Assembly (NCBI GenBank): GCA_963932465.1
Contig: OZ010793.1
Coordinates: forward strand, 260,769,696-260,833,695
Reading direction: 5' to 3'
DNA length: 64,000 nt
Origin: Maratus speciosus
Taxonomy: Eukaryota > Arthropoda > Arachnida > Araneae > Salticidae
This document shows positions 12,729-23,936 of this stretch, one piece after another; within the stretch, counting starts at the first letter, position 1, and each line of letters starts with the position of its first letter. Below the pieces are notes generated by a model, which was given only the letters and a program-made list of their open reading frames with translations, did no database searches and was not told the origin of the DNA. The position numbers and the translations under genes are program-made.

Positions 12729-13231
12729 GGTGATAGAAAAAGAAAAATTGAGAAAAACATCAAATGAAGAAATTAATCTGGCAGTTTGGGAGTTTTTTAA
12801 GCTATGTCGTTCCAAAAATATTCCAGTTTCAGGGCCTATGCTCCAAGCTAAAAGTAAAGATATTGCAAATGAATTGGGAATTTCTGAATTTAATGCAAGT
12901 AATGGATGGCTAGAATCCTTCAGATCTAGAAACAACATAAATTTCCGTACTCTTTGTGGTGAATCTGCTTCAGCAGATTCTAATGCTGCAGAAGACTGGA
13001 AAGCAAAATTAAATGAAATTGTGAAAGATTATCAGCCTGAAAACCAATTCAATGTAGATGAAACAGGACTGTTTTTCCATCAATTGCCAACAAAATCCCT
13101 TGTATCAAAAAATGAAAAATGTTTTGGAGGCAAAATGCCGAAAGAAAGACTAACTGTTTTACTTTGCTGTAGTGTCATTGAAACCCCTTGTAATTGGAAA
13201 CGCTGCTAACCCTCGTGCTTTTTAAAAAAAT
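12729..13231 (+). pseudogene. Tigger transposase, middle piece with first catalytic Asp
   Basis: The frame resumes after the hAT and reads NEEINLAVWEFFKLCRSKNI, KDIANELGISEFNASNGWLE and SFRSRNNI, the second half of the CENP-B-type bipartite DNA-binding region. The start of the DDE domain follows, with FNVDETGLFFHQLPTKSL (first Asp codon at 13,057-13,059) and KERLTVLLCCS. A frameshift near 13,178 moves the continuing peptide PLVIGNAANPRAF into another frame, so the open frame stops early at 13,209. The piece ends where unrelated repeat sequence begins, about 13,222-13,235. Confidence 0.8.
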
Positions 13232-14313
13232 CCCTGCCGGCTCGGGCCTACAGGCGGAGGTAGATTTCGATGTTAAGTACTAAATTCTCCAACAAAACTA
13301 AATCAAGATTAGAGATAAAACCCAGTTTCTTCACAAAGAGCGAGCTGTAGGGAGCTAAACTTTTTGTGAAAATTGTAATATACACGAATACACACACACA
13401 TATATATGGAATAGGTTTAAAAAATGGCTACAAAAAATTCAGAGAACCTTAAAGTGTTAAAATATGTTAATATTTCCATAGTTTTTATCATGTTTTAATA
13501 CGTTTCTTCAAACTTACATGGCGTTACATATTCACCTGCTGAGGTCCATTATATTTCCAATATGACGCAATATACATAGTTTTTTAATTCGTCAAACTAT
13601 TTATTTTGAGTTTTCATGCTGAAATCTTGCTCTAGGAAACTTATGACGTAATATTCAATTTGTTTTCAATTTGTCCCCTTGTTCCCTTGTATCAAAAAAT
13701 GAAAAATCAAAAATCCCTTGTATCAATTTTTTGTTCCCTTGTATCAAAAAATGAAAAATGTTTTGGAGGCAAAATGCCAAAAGAAAGACTAACTGTTTTA
13801 CTTTGCTGTAGTGTCATTGAAACCCCTTGTAATTGGAAACGCTGCTAACCCTCGTGCTTTTTAAAAAAATCCCTGCCGGCTCGGGCCTACAGGCGGAGGT
13901 AGATTTCGATGTTAAGTACTAAATTCTCCAACAAAACTAAATCAAGATTAGAGATAAAACCCAGTTTCTTCACAAAGAGCGAGCTGTAGGGAGCTAAACT
14001 TTTTGTGAAAATTGTAATATACACGAATACACACACACATATATATGGAATAGGTTTAAAAAATGGCTACAAAAAATTCAGAGAACCTTAAAGTGTTAAA
14101 ATATGTTAATATTTCCATAGTTTTTATCATGTTTTAATACGTTTCTTCAAACTTACATGGCGTTACATATTCACCTGCTGAGGTCCATTATATTTCCAAT
14201 ATGACGCAATATACATAGTTTTTTAATTGTCAAACTATTTATTTTGAGTTTTCATGCTGAAATCTTGCTCTAGGAAACTTATGACGTAATATTCAATTTG
14301 TTTTCAATTTGTC
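13097..14313. repeat. Tandem duplication, 639-base period
   Basis: Bases 13,097-13,675 recur at 13,736-14,313 with only a few differences: a G/A change near 13,140/13,779 and one deleted C in the ATTCGTC region. The unit starts inside the Tigger transposase (CCCTTGTATCAAAAAATGAA) and ends in the unclassified repeat. It was therefore duplicated after that repeat entered the Tigger. Between the copies, 13,682-13,735 holds two further short repeats of CCCTTGTATCAAAA, as if by replication slippage. Confidence 0.9.
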
Positions 14314-14642
14314 AAACTATTTAATTTTACACGTGAAAATTTTGCAAAAGAAAAGTAATTGTTGTGGTGAGAATTTTATTATTTGTTTTTTTTTAATTGT
14401 TGGCAACTGCTATAACGAAAAACTTTTATTTTTTTCCTGCCATTGTTGTGTAAGAGCTGGTTTTATCAGAATCATGTTAAGACAGTATTCAAAATTTTGA
14501 ACCCTCCCCATTTCCACCCTCTTGGGCCGATTTCGCCCATTTTCAATCCCCGCCGAGATATTAGCCATCTCAAAGTTGTTGGCGAGTTTGAAGATGATTC
14601 GTGCATAATTGCGACTTTTATCGTGCGGACAAAATTTAGTAC

Positions 14643-14715
<73 letters not shown>

Positions 14716-14875
14716 TTTTAGGTGGGGGTGGTTTTGGGTTCCCGGGGTCCTATAATGAAAAGTTATGAAGGAATTTTTCAAAAGTCACACCATGGTAACG
14801 ACTGCAATAGGTAGTATTTCTTACGAAATCTACCTAAAAATGGTGTTAAAGTTGAGAATCTACCTGTGTCATGGA
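13225..14875 (+). mobile_element. Unclassified interspersed repeat, copy 1
   Basis: The repeat begins with a G+C-rich edge (CCCTGCCGGCTCGGGCCTAC). It includes the 639-base tandem duplication, a CTTGGGCCGATTTCGCCCAT block, a TCGTGCATAATTGCGACTTT block, a TACA/TA microsatellite, then GTGGTTTTGGGTTCCCGGGG and TAGTATTTCTTACGAAATC. The same blocks occur reversed at 34,495-35,125, and the right part occurs reversed at 27,230-27,328 plus 30,912-30,975. Recurrence supports a transposon, but no coding region or clear terminal repeat identifies its class. Confidence 0.65.
14641..14711. repeat. TACA/TA microsatellite
   Basis: Three TACA units are followed by about 28 TA dinucleotides. The same position in the other copies of this repeat family (34,500-34,550 and 30,950-30,973) also carries TA/TATG repeats, so the microsatellite is part of the element. 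Confidence 0.9.
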
Positions 14876-15164
14876 AATATAATAAACTAGTTGGATGTGC
14901 CAATCCCAAAACTTTCTTCTATCTTATACATCTTAATATTTCAAAACCTAGTTACACATGTTAATACTTCAATATTATTAGTTCAATACTATACCAACTT
15001 TGATTTTCATCTTAAATTTCTGCTCAAGTCAATTAAACGGACTAAAAACGAGTTAATCTATATCATGATATTTGTTAAAATTATTAATTTTTCCTTATTT
15101 TGTTATTATCAGCTGTTTGCGAATAACCGTCTTAGCAGGTAGCGAGTTCCCGCCGCTGCATGAG

Positions 15165-16395
15165 CCGCCGATGCACAATAGAACTACGAAAAATCAAGAA
15201 AAGTATACAAAAATCGCTAGCACAGAGACCCTTTACCGCGCAACATTTCCAAATTCAAGGAGGACCTGTTGGCCAAAGCCAAAAACAAGCACAAAAATTC
15301 TGGTTCAATTGTATGCATAATTTTATACGTTGTTCGATGGTACAATAATGAAAATGGCACAGAGATCGGAATTATAGCGCCCCCTTCTGGCGGATTTTTT
15401 TCAAGTTCAGGGAGGACTTGTTTGCCATAGCCAGAAACATGCACAAAAAATTTGGTTCAATTATATGGATAACTTCATACACTTTTAGATGGTACAATAA
15501 TGAAAATGGTACAGACATCGCAATTATAGTGCCCCCTACCGGCAGAATTTTTCCAAAAATTATTGGGGGAGGACCTTCGTGGCATAACCAAAAACAAACG
15601 CATAAAATTTGGTTCAATTTTTCATACACTTTTCGACGGTACAATATTCAAAATGGCGCAAAAATGGCACAAAAATCGCTATTACAGCGCCCTCTACGGG
15701 CGATTTTTTTACAAATTAAGGGAGGACCTTCTTTCCATAGCCAAGAACTTCAAAAAAATTTTGGTTCAATTCCATGCATAACTTCATACACTTTTCGACG
15801 GTATAATATTCAAAATCGCTATTACAGCGCCCCCTAACGGCGATTTTTTTACAAATTCAGTGAGGACCTGCTTGCCATATTCAAAAACTTAAAATAAAAA
15901 TTTGGTTTAATTCTATGCATAACTTCATACACTTTTGGACGGTACAACATTCAAAATCGCACAAAAATCGCTATTACAGCGCCCCCTACGGTGCATTTTT
16001 TCCAAATTCAGAGAGGACCAGCTTGCCATAGCCAAAAACTTAAAATAAAAATTTGGTTCAATTCTATGCATAACTTCATAGACTTTTGGATGGTACAATA
16101 TTCAAAATCGCATTTACAGCGCCCCCTACCGGCGAATTTTTTCCAAATTCAGGGAGGACCTGCTTGCCATATCCAAAAACTTAAAATAAAAATTTGGTTC
16201 AATTCCATGCATAACTCCATACACTTTTGGATGGTACAATATTCAAAATCGCACAAAACTTGCTATATCAGCGCCCCTACCGGCGAATTTTTTCCAAATT
16301 GCAGGAGGACCTGCTTGCCATAGCCAAAAACTTAAAATAAAATTTTGGTTTAATTCTATGCATAACTTCATACACTTTTTGATGGTACAATGGCG
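15165..16395. repeat. ~150-bp minisatellite, about eight units
   Basis: The unit contains CAGCGCCCCCTACCGGCGAA, then TTTTTTCCAAATTCAGGGAG, GACCTGCTTGCCATAGCC and GGTTCAATTCTATGCATAAC, then TTCATACACTTTTGGA. The AGGACC core recurs near 15,261, 15,413, 15,574, 15,725, 15,865, 16,015, 16,159 and 16,305, a spacing of 140-160 bases. The array ends in a GACAGACGGACGG-type run (16,393-16,440). Open frames in it follow the repeat and are not genes. Confidence 0.85.
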
Positions 16396-16533
16396 ACAGA
16401 CAGACGGACGGACGGACAGACGGACACACAGACAGACAGACATTTTCTATAAGCATGTTTTTTGGAATCTCTGACCCCTAAAACATGTAAATCCGTCGAA
16501 AACTGGAAGTCGAAAAAAATTTCGATTACAATA

Positions 16534-16560
16534 CTTTCTTCTATTGAAGATAGAAGAAAG
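16534..16560. other. Perfect 10-bp hairpin at the edge of the insert
   Basis: CTTTCTTCTA and TAGAAGAAAG form a perfect 10-bp stem around a 7-base loop. It lies just before the Tigger coding frame resumes (AAAAAGCCTGG). A hairpin at one end next to a tandem array could mark a Helitron-like 3' end, but the usual CTRR tip is not seen. The class remains open. Confidence 0.5.
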
Positions 16561-16561
16561 T

Positions 16562-17408
16562 AAAAAGCCTGGATGAATTTATCCATTTTTTGAAAAATGG
16601 CTTCGAGATATTAATTTCCAAATGAAAAAACAGGGTAGGCAGATAATTTTATTTATTGACAATGTATCCAGTCATAAAATTTCCAAATCGTTCACCAATA
16701 TTGAAATAGCATTTTTGCCTCCAAATTTAACGTCGCTTGTGCAACCTCTAGATCAAGGCATTATTTGTGCAGTTAAGTTGCATTATCGTAAACTAATGTT
16801 GAAGTGCCTCATTACAAAAATTGAACACTGCAATGATCTTTCAGACTTTACTAAATCAGTAAATGTTTTCGATGCAATTCGTTGGCTTAATGATTCTTGG
16901 AAAAACTTATCTTCTTCAACTATTTCCAAATCGTTTTATAAAGCAGGATTTAAAAGTGTGGATGAAATATTGAACGAAGAAGAGACTGAATTTTGTTTGA
17001 AGAATGAAATTCAAACTTTGCCAGTAAATATTCAGCAAGAGCTGGTCGATGAAAAATCATTTCTCTCATTTGACAATGACATCGTTGTGCACGAAGAAGT
17101 TGAAGAGAATGCAGAAGACATAGCTGGTAATATCTTAGCTAAGATGAAAAAACCTCTAGAAATAGAAGATAATCAAGAAGAAGACAGTGAAGAGGAGACG
17201 ATTAATGAAAATAACAAGGAAGACTCCTTTAACTTTTTCAGAGGCTTTAGACTGTGTAAAAAATTTAATGTCCTATGCTTCTGATAAGCAGCCTGATATT
17301 TGTGAAAAGATAATGGATCTCCATGTTTGCATTGAAAAACATTGGGCTGATGTAAAGTCCAAAAATCAGCGTCAAACTACAATAACGGAGTTTTTCTTGG
17401 ACAAATAG
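16562..17408 (+). pseudogene. Tigger transposase, C-terminal piece with DDD motif and PIP-like tail
   Basis: After the insert the frame resumes as KKAWMNL, then KKQGRQIILFIDNVSSHK with the second Asp at 16,658-16,660. NLTSLVQPLDQGIICAVK follows, with the third Asp at 16,751-16,753, giving the DDD triad of pogo transposases. An acidic stretch follows, then a frameshift near 17,220. The C-terminus in the next frame reads FSEALDCVKNLMSYAS and ends QTTITEFFLDK. QTTITEFF fits the PCNA-interacting consensus Q-xx-I-xx-FF, a feature reported for pogo transposase. One internal stop lies near 16,588. Confidence 0.82.
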
Positions 17409-17851
17409 GTAATGTAAATTACAAACTTAATTTTAGAATGTGTATTTGTCTTAACATGTGAAAAAACATGTGTTTTTTTATGATTTTTATAAATTATGTG
17501 TAATAACTAGTATAGTTTGAAGAATTACTAATTGGCTGTATATTAATTGACTGTTTTTTTTAAATAAATAGTAGTTAATACTAATTGATTTAAAAATTGA
17601 TACAAAACTATTAATTCATTCTTGTAATTAATCTTTTCTTTTATAAGGTGTTAGAAATATGCATGGTAATACAATATTATTTTAAAGCCCTGTCAATAAA
17701 TAAAATTTTTGTGGGAAAAAAATGACATGGCATGAATATTACGTAAAAAAAAGAGTAAATTTATCATCAACCTTTATAAGTTGACCACTTGTCTAAGTTG
17801 ACCACTGAAGTGTGGCACCGCAAGTGGTCAACTTACACAGGTTTTACTGTA

Positions 17852-18251
17852 ATTTACAAATCCTCAAAATTTTTTATTGAAAAAGATTTAAGTTAAATAC
17901 TTATAAAAATTTCTTACTCTCTTGGTCATACTGTCTTTCGGGGATTTTTAGGCATTTTGCAAACTTAGACGAAAATAGCATTTATTTTATTTGGGAATCA
18001 ACTTAGATGCTGCCATTTATTCGTTTGCTTTGAAGGCAAAAAACATTCAGCTATTAAGAAGTGATGTGAAAATGTAAAAAAATGTGACATTTTAGTTTTT
18101 ATAACGAAAAGAACAGAGGTACCCGTATGGAGACTCAGGGACCGAAGAGGTTGAAAGTTGAATGTTGAAAGGCACTATGTCCACGACTTCGGAAATTTCA
18201 AAACTAGGACTTGCAAGAAATATAACATCCGTGAAAAAATAATGAAGATTT

Positions 18252-18282
<31 letters not shown>

Positions 18283-19179
18283 GTGATTCATCGTCAGTTG
18301 ACAACCCAGTGAAATTTCAAAAATTTTTAAGCACATTCTCAGATTTTTTTTTTAATACCTACTATTCTTGTCATAAATATACATGTATGTACAAAAATGT
18401 CCTACGGAAGCTCGATATAATGGCAGAAAAAAATACCGAAAATTTCATTTTTTTTTTGTGTGATTACTCGTCGATCGCCGACACAATGAAATTTCATAAA
18501 GATACGCTTTTATGTTTAATATTCTATCAGGAAATATTTATTCTAATTTTCATACTGAACTAGTTTAGGTGAGTTTAAATTAATTAAATACCCTTTTTAT
18601 CTACGGTTTTCTCATATACATTTATTATCACACAATTTAACCATTCTATTATACGGTTTACAATAAAGTTTAAATTGATTATTATTGTTTCAAGCTAAAC
18701 ATCAAGGTCCTATTCTGAGCACTATTAATTCGGCTTCGATACTGTTACTGTGGTAGACAAGACAACAGAATTTTTAACATTGAAACAGCGGCTTATTCAA
18801 TATCGAAATTTATAATGACAGAATTCTTAATCAGGCCTTTTCATTTACCGATAGGATCACAATACATTTGTTTACATTGTTTTTATAAGGATAGTGAAAT
18901 TTCCATAAGAGCATTTTTTGTTAATTAACAAGTTATTCTTGTTAATATTTTACAGAAAAAAAGCTTTAACTAACCGATTTATTGAATCAGTTTTAATGGA
19001 AAAACTTATCTAAACTTCCTATTATTATTATATATTTTTTCTAGCATATCTTCGTACATTAAGGAAGATAATTATTGAGTTGGAGCAATCTCTTGATTCA
19101 ATAATTTTGGTGCACAAAGGATGAAAACATCTATTAACTTCCATTTTTAACTTTAAGTAATATTTATATGAAACATTAC
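17852..19179. other. Intron sequence with poly-T tract
   Basis: This lies between the Tigger right end and the host exon at 19,180. It contains a long T run at about 18,249-18,282. Its last part, 18,850-19,110, is duplicated at 44,925-45,180. No gene is recognised; short frames have no motif. Confidence 0.45.
18850..19110. repeat. Segmental duplication shared with 44,925-45,180
   Basis: Same-orientation similarity runs from TAGGATCACAATACATTT through TTTTTTGTTAATTAA, CTAACTACCGATTTA-like and CAGTTTTAAT blocks to the ATTATTATTATATAT tract. It lies just downstream, on the minus strand, of the exon at 19,180-19,300. Confidence 0.65.
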
Positions 19180-19300
19180 CTTTTGGACTTTCCTCAACAT
19201 TGTCAGATTCATTGGCGCTTTCTTCTTCATTTTCTTCTTCATCACTGGCATCACTGTCACTACGTTTTCTTTTTAAAATGTTTTTTTGGTGGGGCATTGT
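19180..19300 (-). CDS. Exon of FHA-domain gene (fourth found; acidic, KRKR motif)
   Basis: The 121-base minus-strand exon lies between a TTATTTTGTTTCAG acceptor and an AAAAG|GTAATG donor. Read in phase 0 from the previous exon it begins TMPHQKNILKRKRSDSDASD, continues EEENEEESANESDNVEESPK, and leaves one base over. That base is completed by the exon at 7,517-7,602. KRKR followed by a Ser/Asp/Glu tract resembles a nuclear-localisation signal beside casein-kinase-2-type sites. Low complexity prevents family assignment from this exon alone. Confidence 0.65.
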
Positions 19301-20323
19301 CTGAAACAAAATAATTATACACTCATGTCCAAGAAGTAAGGATAAGTGACCGGACGCTTTCGATTTTACACGTTATGTCGAATACCTACTGAAATTCTTG
19401 ACGAATTGTTCTTGAACTTCTAGGATATAAAGAACATGTTTGACTTCATATTCCCCAGTGACGATTTAGTCGGGAGGACAATTAGGGGGCTAATAATAAA
19501 TTTAATAATAAAATAATATTTGCGATCACCTATGTAACAGAAAATGCTGGAAAATGGTTTGTCACTGTGTTAAATGACTATTTTGGTCCTGTTCAACGTT
19601 TGTGTGCATTTGTGTTAGCATAGCACTCATATCCGTAAAGATGTTAACGTTTCTGTGAAAAGTTCAACAAAAGTTTTTTGTTTATAGAATATAGAGTTTT
19701 CAATAAAATTTAACACAACTTTTCGAAAACCTGACAAAGAACAGTAGAAACAGTATGCCGCAATTAAAACATGAATATATTGAACATTTAATGGGATATC
19801 GGCATTTGTATAAACTATTTTTAACTGCGCATACGTGGAAGAATCCAAAATTTTTATTCATAATTTGGTAGTGAGCGATTTAATGCAACTTCTATAAAAA
19901 AAAAAAAAAAAACAGCCAAATATCGCGAAAATTAGAAAGATAGGGCCAATATAGTGAGTTGCTTTCTAAAAGTAGTTTTATTATAAAGAATTTTCACAAT
20001 TTTTCAATCAGCTCACTGCATCTTTCTGAGTTTTCACAGGTTCTAGCATACGTTTTGTTTAAACTTATACCCAAATTTTGGCAAAGCTTCACCTTTCTAA
20101 GCCTAGCTTTATCCATTAAATAAACATCATGTGGGTGTATGATATCAGGGTGTATACAAACTAGTTGGGCATTTTCATAAGTTAAGAACTTCCGAAGTTG
20201 AAAGTCAGACTAGTAGTAATATTGCCGAAATTTATTCATAGATGGCGTTAGGTGTCATAACTGACACTATCGCTTAGCGAGCGGTAATCATAATCATTCT
20301 TGTTCGGCCTTACGATAATGGAG

Positions 20324-22372
20324 TATAGGTGCAGATTCCCAAAATTTTTAAGGAGCCAGTGGCTCCTAAACCCCAAAAATCCAGTCACCATTTTGGCTCC
20401 TAACAAAAATCTAGTGGCCGCATTGTGAAACAAACTCATGAAACAATAATATTTATGTGGAAAAAACTTAAAAAAAACAACTCAGGAACACAAAATGAAA
20501 AATAGTTTAATTAATAAATACACATGAACAACAAAACACAGACTAATTACAACAAATGTGTATATTTAATTTAATCCTAAAATTCTTGAAACTTTGATAT
20601 TAAAAAATATAATATAAATCTGGAAAAATCAGAAGATAAAGTTGGACAAGATACAATTGAATAACAAAACATGTAAAAGCTAAGCAGTCATGATAATTGG
20701 AAATATTAGGAAAACTTTGTTTCTTATTTTGATTTTGTCATATAAAAGTATACATATAAATAAACAATTAAATTTAAAAAATCAAAAAACCCGACTGCGT
20801 AAAAAGCGAACTAATTAATTATTTCTCATCAATGTGAAACTATTTTTTTTTCCAATTCCTACTATTAGCTCACACTCTCGCTATATATATTTTGTTCAAA
20901 TTTTCAATCGTTAATAAAATACTTATTATTCATCCAATCAAGCTCAAATAAATTTTTTTAAACTTGTAGTGGATGACACTTGATGTTAATCCAGTTTTTT
21001 TCAAATATTAATTCATTAATTAAATTAAATTAATTAATTTCAATAATCGAGAGAGCTCTCTTCTTGATCGAGGTATTTTGAGCCCGAGAGAGACCTCTTC
21101 TTGATCAAGGCATTTTAAACACCACTCACGAGCAAAGTAGAATGGGAGAAAAAAAAATTCTCTTATTGACCTAAGTAGGAATTGACTTAAAATATTTTTT
21201 TTATATTACTTGTTTATATTACTTATCTATTTTTTTTATTTATTTGTATTGATGACTTTTAAGTTGCGTCTAATTGTTAGTTCCTATCTATAAACACTGT
21301 TTTGACGAGATCTATAGATGTCTATGATGGTTAGAATTCAGTAAAGCTAGAGATCCTACATAAGCAACTTCCAGGTTGTATAATATTTTAACGGAGCTTC
21401 TGACTGTAAAATAGTCAATGAAACATCGTCTTCATTTTGAAAGACCTATCCAATGATATGCCACTCAATAAGGTGCGTAATTTTTTTTTCGTCTCTACCA
21501 CCATTTTGTATTTTACGGCTGCCCTTTTGAATTTATAAAAACAAAACCTAGCCTATAACCATCGGGCCGTTAAGACGAATTGATAGAGGCCTCATTCATT
21601 AAAATCCATCAAGCCGTTGGGGTGTTTCGAGGGTATATAGAAATCCACATACACAGATACACGTGAAACACATAACCCTTCTTTTCAGTCGGGTAAAAAA
21701 TATTAGGAATGTGTAAGACTATTTTGCACTATAAAAATCTCGCCCTTGCAGAAAACATTTACAGAGCAAGAATATACCTCACGTTAAGAAATTTTTCGTA
21801 CGAGTTTCTTTTTCATTTTGTACTTTTTTTCTTCAGAATTCGGAATCCTCTATCCTCTCTACTCCATGATCTAAAGCCCTTAAATAATCTCCATCGCATC
21901 ATCGACTTTGGACTGTCTTGTGAGCAGATCTACAATAAAGAAGTATTTATTTCAACTCTGAATTTCGGACGAAACCTTCGAAGTTTTGCTTGTTTTCGCT
22001 GGTGTCCAAAGGAGAATTTCAACCATTAGTGAGCTCTTGTGCCGAGCTTCACAGCTGCTAAGCTTTGTAGTGGAGCGGGCATACACAGAATTATATTCGA
22101 AGATAATTTTCGGCAAGAAAGTAGTACATCACAGGGGAAGCGTTCACGATGGTAACTGAGATCGTAAAAATTCCCTGACTTTTTATCACGGTCATACTTG
22201 GAAAAAAAAGGTGCTTTTCTATTTGCAAAAGAAAAAAATATATAAAAATTCCGCGACGGGGATTGGGAACACTGGAAATTGATCTCTGGCGACTAAGAGA
22301 CTGAAAGTTAGCCGCCACAGCAAAACATTTAGTCGCCACGTGGCGGCTGGCGACCGTAAATCTGCCCCTATA
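20324..22372. mobile_element. hAT-like element at the start codon of the nested transposase
   Basis: The ends are TATAGGTGCAGATT and, inverted, TATAGGGGCAGATTT. TAATGGAG is duplicated exactly at 20,316-20,323 and 22,373-22,380. The right terminus carries GTCGCCACGTGGCGGCTGGC; the left carries GGAGCCAGTGGCTCC. The interior is AT-rich with a short duplicated GAGAGAGCTCTCTTCTTGAT motif and no recognisable transposase. Confidence 0.8.
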
Positions 22373-22374
22373 TA

Positions 22375-22590
22375 ATGGAGACGTACAATGGTGCTGAAAA
22401 AGCGAAATGCTGTCTTTGGTTTCATGAAACTCATTCTGTTGTGCAAGTACGACGAAATTTTGTTCGGGAATACAAGAAAAGAGCCCCGAAAAGAGATGCT
22501 ATTGCGACATGGTATCATCGATTTACTGAAACAGAATGTGTGCAAGATATTTGCAGAGTCAAGAAAGGAAGTCACATCAAACATTTGTAA
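22375..22590 (+). pseudogene. N-terminal HTH fragment of a mariner-type transposase
   Basis: The frame opens with METYNGAEKAKCCLWFHETH and continues VVQVRRNFVREYKKRAPKRD with TWYHRFTETECV. This is the helix-turn-helix found at the N-terminus of mariner-like transposases in arthropods (E-K-a-x-C-v-x-WF, then v-RnFr-x-y-x-x-x-P). The reading stops after about 71 residues, so the second DNA-binding helix set and the DDE/D catalytic domain are missing. Its ATG lies inside the target duplication of the hAT, and that hAT has displaced any upstream leader. Confidence 0.7.
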
Positions 22591-23399
22591 TAATGGTAAA
22601 CTTGAACTATTTTTCTATCTTACAACAATATGTACTTTATTTATTTATTTATTTTTTCTGTCAATTCCATTCAATAAATCATTTTTTTTGCCCAACTAAT
22701 TTGTAACCCTGTATTTGACAGGACTTTTTACAGAAGTTGCCCTAAATAGCTGACTACCAAATTATGAAATAAAAATTTTGGATTCTCGCATGCGCAGTTA
22801 AAAATTATTTCATACAAATGCCCATATCTTATCAAATATTCAATATACTCATGCTTTAATTGCAGCATACTGTTTCTACTGTTCGCTTTCAAGTTTTCGG
22901 AAACTGGTGTTAAATTTGGTTGAAAACTTTGTATGCTATAAACAAAAAAACTTTTGATTTTTTGACAGAAACTTTAACATCTTCATGAATATGAGTGCTA
23001 TTGTTACACAAATGTACACAAACGTTGAACCGGGCCCAAATAGTCATTTAACACAATGACAAATCATTTTTAGTATTTCCTGTTACATAACTGATCGCAA
23101 ATATTATTTTATTATTAAATTTATTATTAGCCCCCAAATTGTCCTCTCAACTATATCTTCACTGAGAAATATAAAGTCAGACATGTTCTTTACATCCTAG
23201 AAGTTCAAGAACAATTCGTCAAGAATTTCAGTAGGTATTCGACAAACAGTGGAAAATCGAAAGCGTCCAATCACTTATCCTTAATTTTTAGCTTTGAACA
23301 AAGGAACGCTAAAAAAAGGGTCAACAGTGGTATTACCTTTGTAAAAATTATAATTGGAATAATTTTTAATATATACAAAACTCCAATGTCAAAAATTAT

Positions 23400-23936
23400 A
23401 TTTATATTCTGAAGCACATCATTTCAAGTGTAAAGACATTTTTGTTGTGATTTTATTGTAGATGATTTGTGATAAAAGCGTAATAAAGTGTATTATTTAT
23501 TTATTTATTTATTTATTGGACACTGTTTTACAAGATTTATCAATGAAACAGCACCGCAGGATATCCTACTTTCCCATTCTATTTTAAAGAACTTCTTGCT
23601 GTTAATTTGGAAAAAAAAAAAACTGCTAGCAACTAAATCTCAGTAGATTTTGCAGTGATTTTCATCTTTTTTCTTTGAATGTAATAAGGAATGTTTCACT
23701 AATAAACAGTAGAATTTTTTTATTATTCAGTTCTTTCCGTTTAGTTTTTTGTATGGTAAAATATTTTTCCATAATAGAATTTATACATTTATCGCAAATT
23801 ATAAATAAAATTTTATTACAAGTGAGTTTTATATAATTTTTCCTTTTAAACTTCTTAGCCCGCAAAACGCTTTTCTTTATTAAAATAAAGTAAAATGAAA
23901 GTGATTTTCATTCAAATAGAAAAATGTGCATTTTAC
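23400..23936. repeat. Segmental duplication, copy B
   Basis: This same-orientation relative of 3,440-4,010 sits directly downstream (minus strand) of the acidic exon at 23,937-24,014. The shared blocks and their order are those listed for copy A. Copy B also carries a TTTATTTATTTATTTATT microsatellite at about 23,496-23,518. Confidence 0.65.

Larger units (their letters stand above)
8021..17849 (+). mobile_element. Tigger/pogo DNA transposon with nested insertions
   Basis: The left end is CAGTAAAACCTGTAACGTTG, continuing ACCA. The right end inverted is CAGTAAAACCTGTGTAAGTT, continuing GACCAC. TA is duplicated on both sides (8,019-8,020 and 17,850-17,851), as expected for pogo elements. Sub-terminal GTTGACCAC motifs recur near both ends. 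Removing the 3.8-kb hAT (8,906-12,720) and the insert at about 13,222-16,560 leaves roughly 2.7 kb, a normal Tigger length. The transposase runs on the plus strand in three pieces. The whole element lies in the intron between the host exons at 19,180 and 7,602. Confidence 0.88.
19339..23281 (+). mobile_element. Tc1/mariner-type element with ~530-bp inverted repeats
   Basis: The left arm, 19,339-19,870, recurs inverted at about 22,757-23,281. Shared blocks include AGGATAAGTGA with ACGCTTTCGATTTT, GTCGAATACCTACTGAAATT, TTCTTGAACTTCTAGGAT and a GCGCATGCG-like inner edge. TA flanks both sides at the edges chosen; similarity may run some 20 bases further out. The interior holds a transposase fragment at 22,375 and a nested hAT element. 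It lies in the host intron between exons 23,937 and 19,300. Confidence 0.75.

Noticed and set aside
15217..16586. Several overlapping open frames of 60-140 codons
   Set aside because: They follow the 150-bp minisatellite and its GACAGACGGACGG tail in several frames on both strands.
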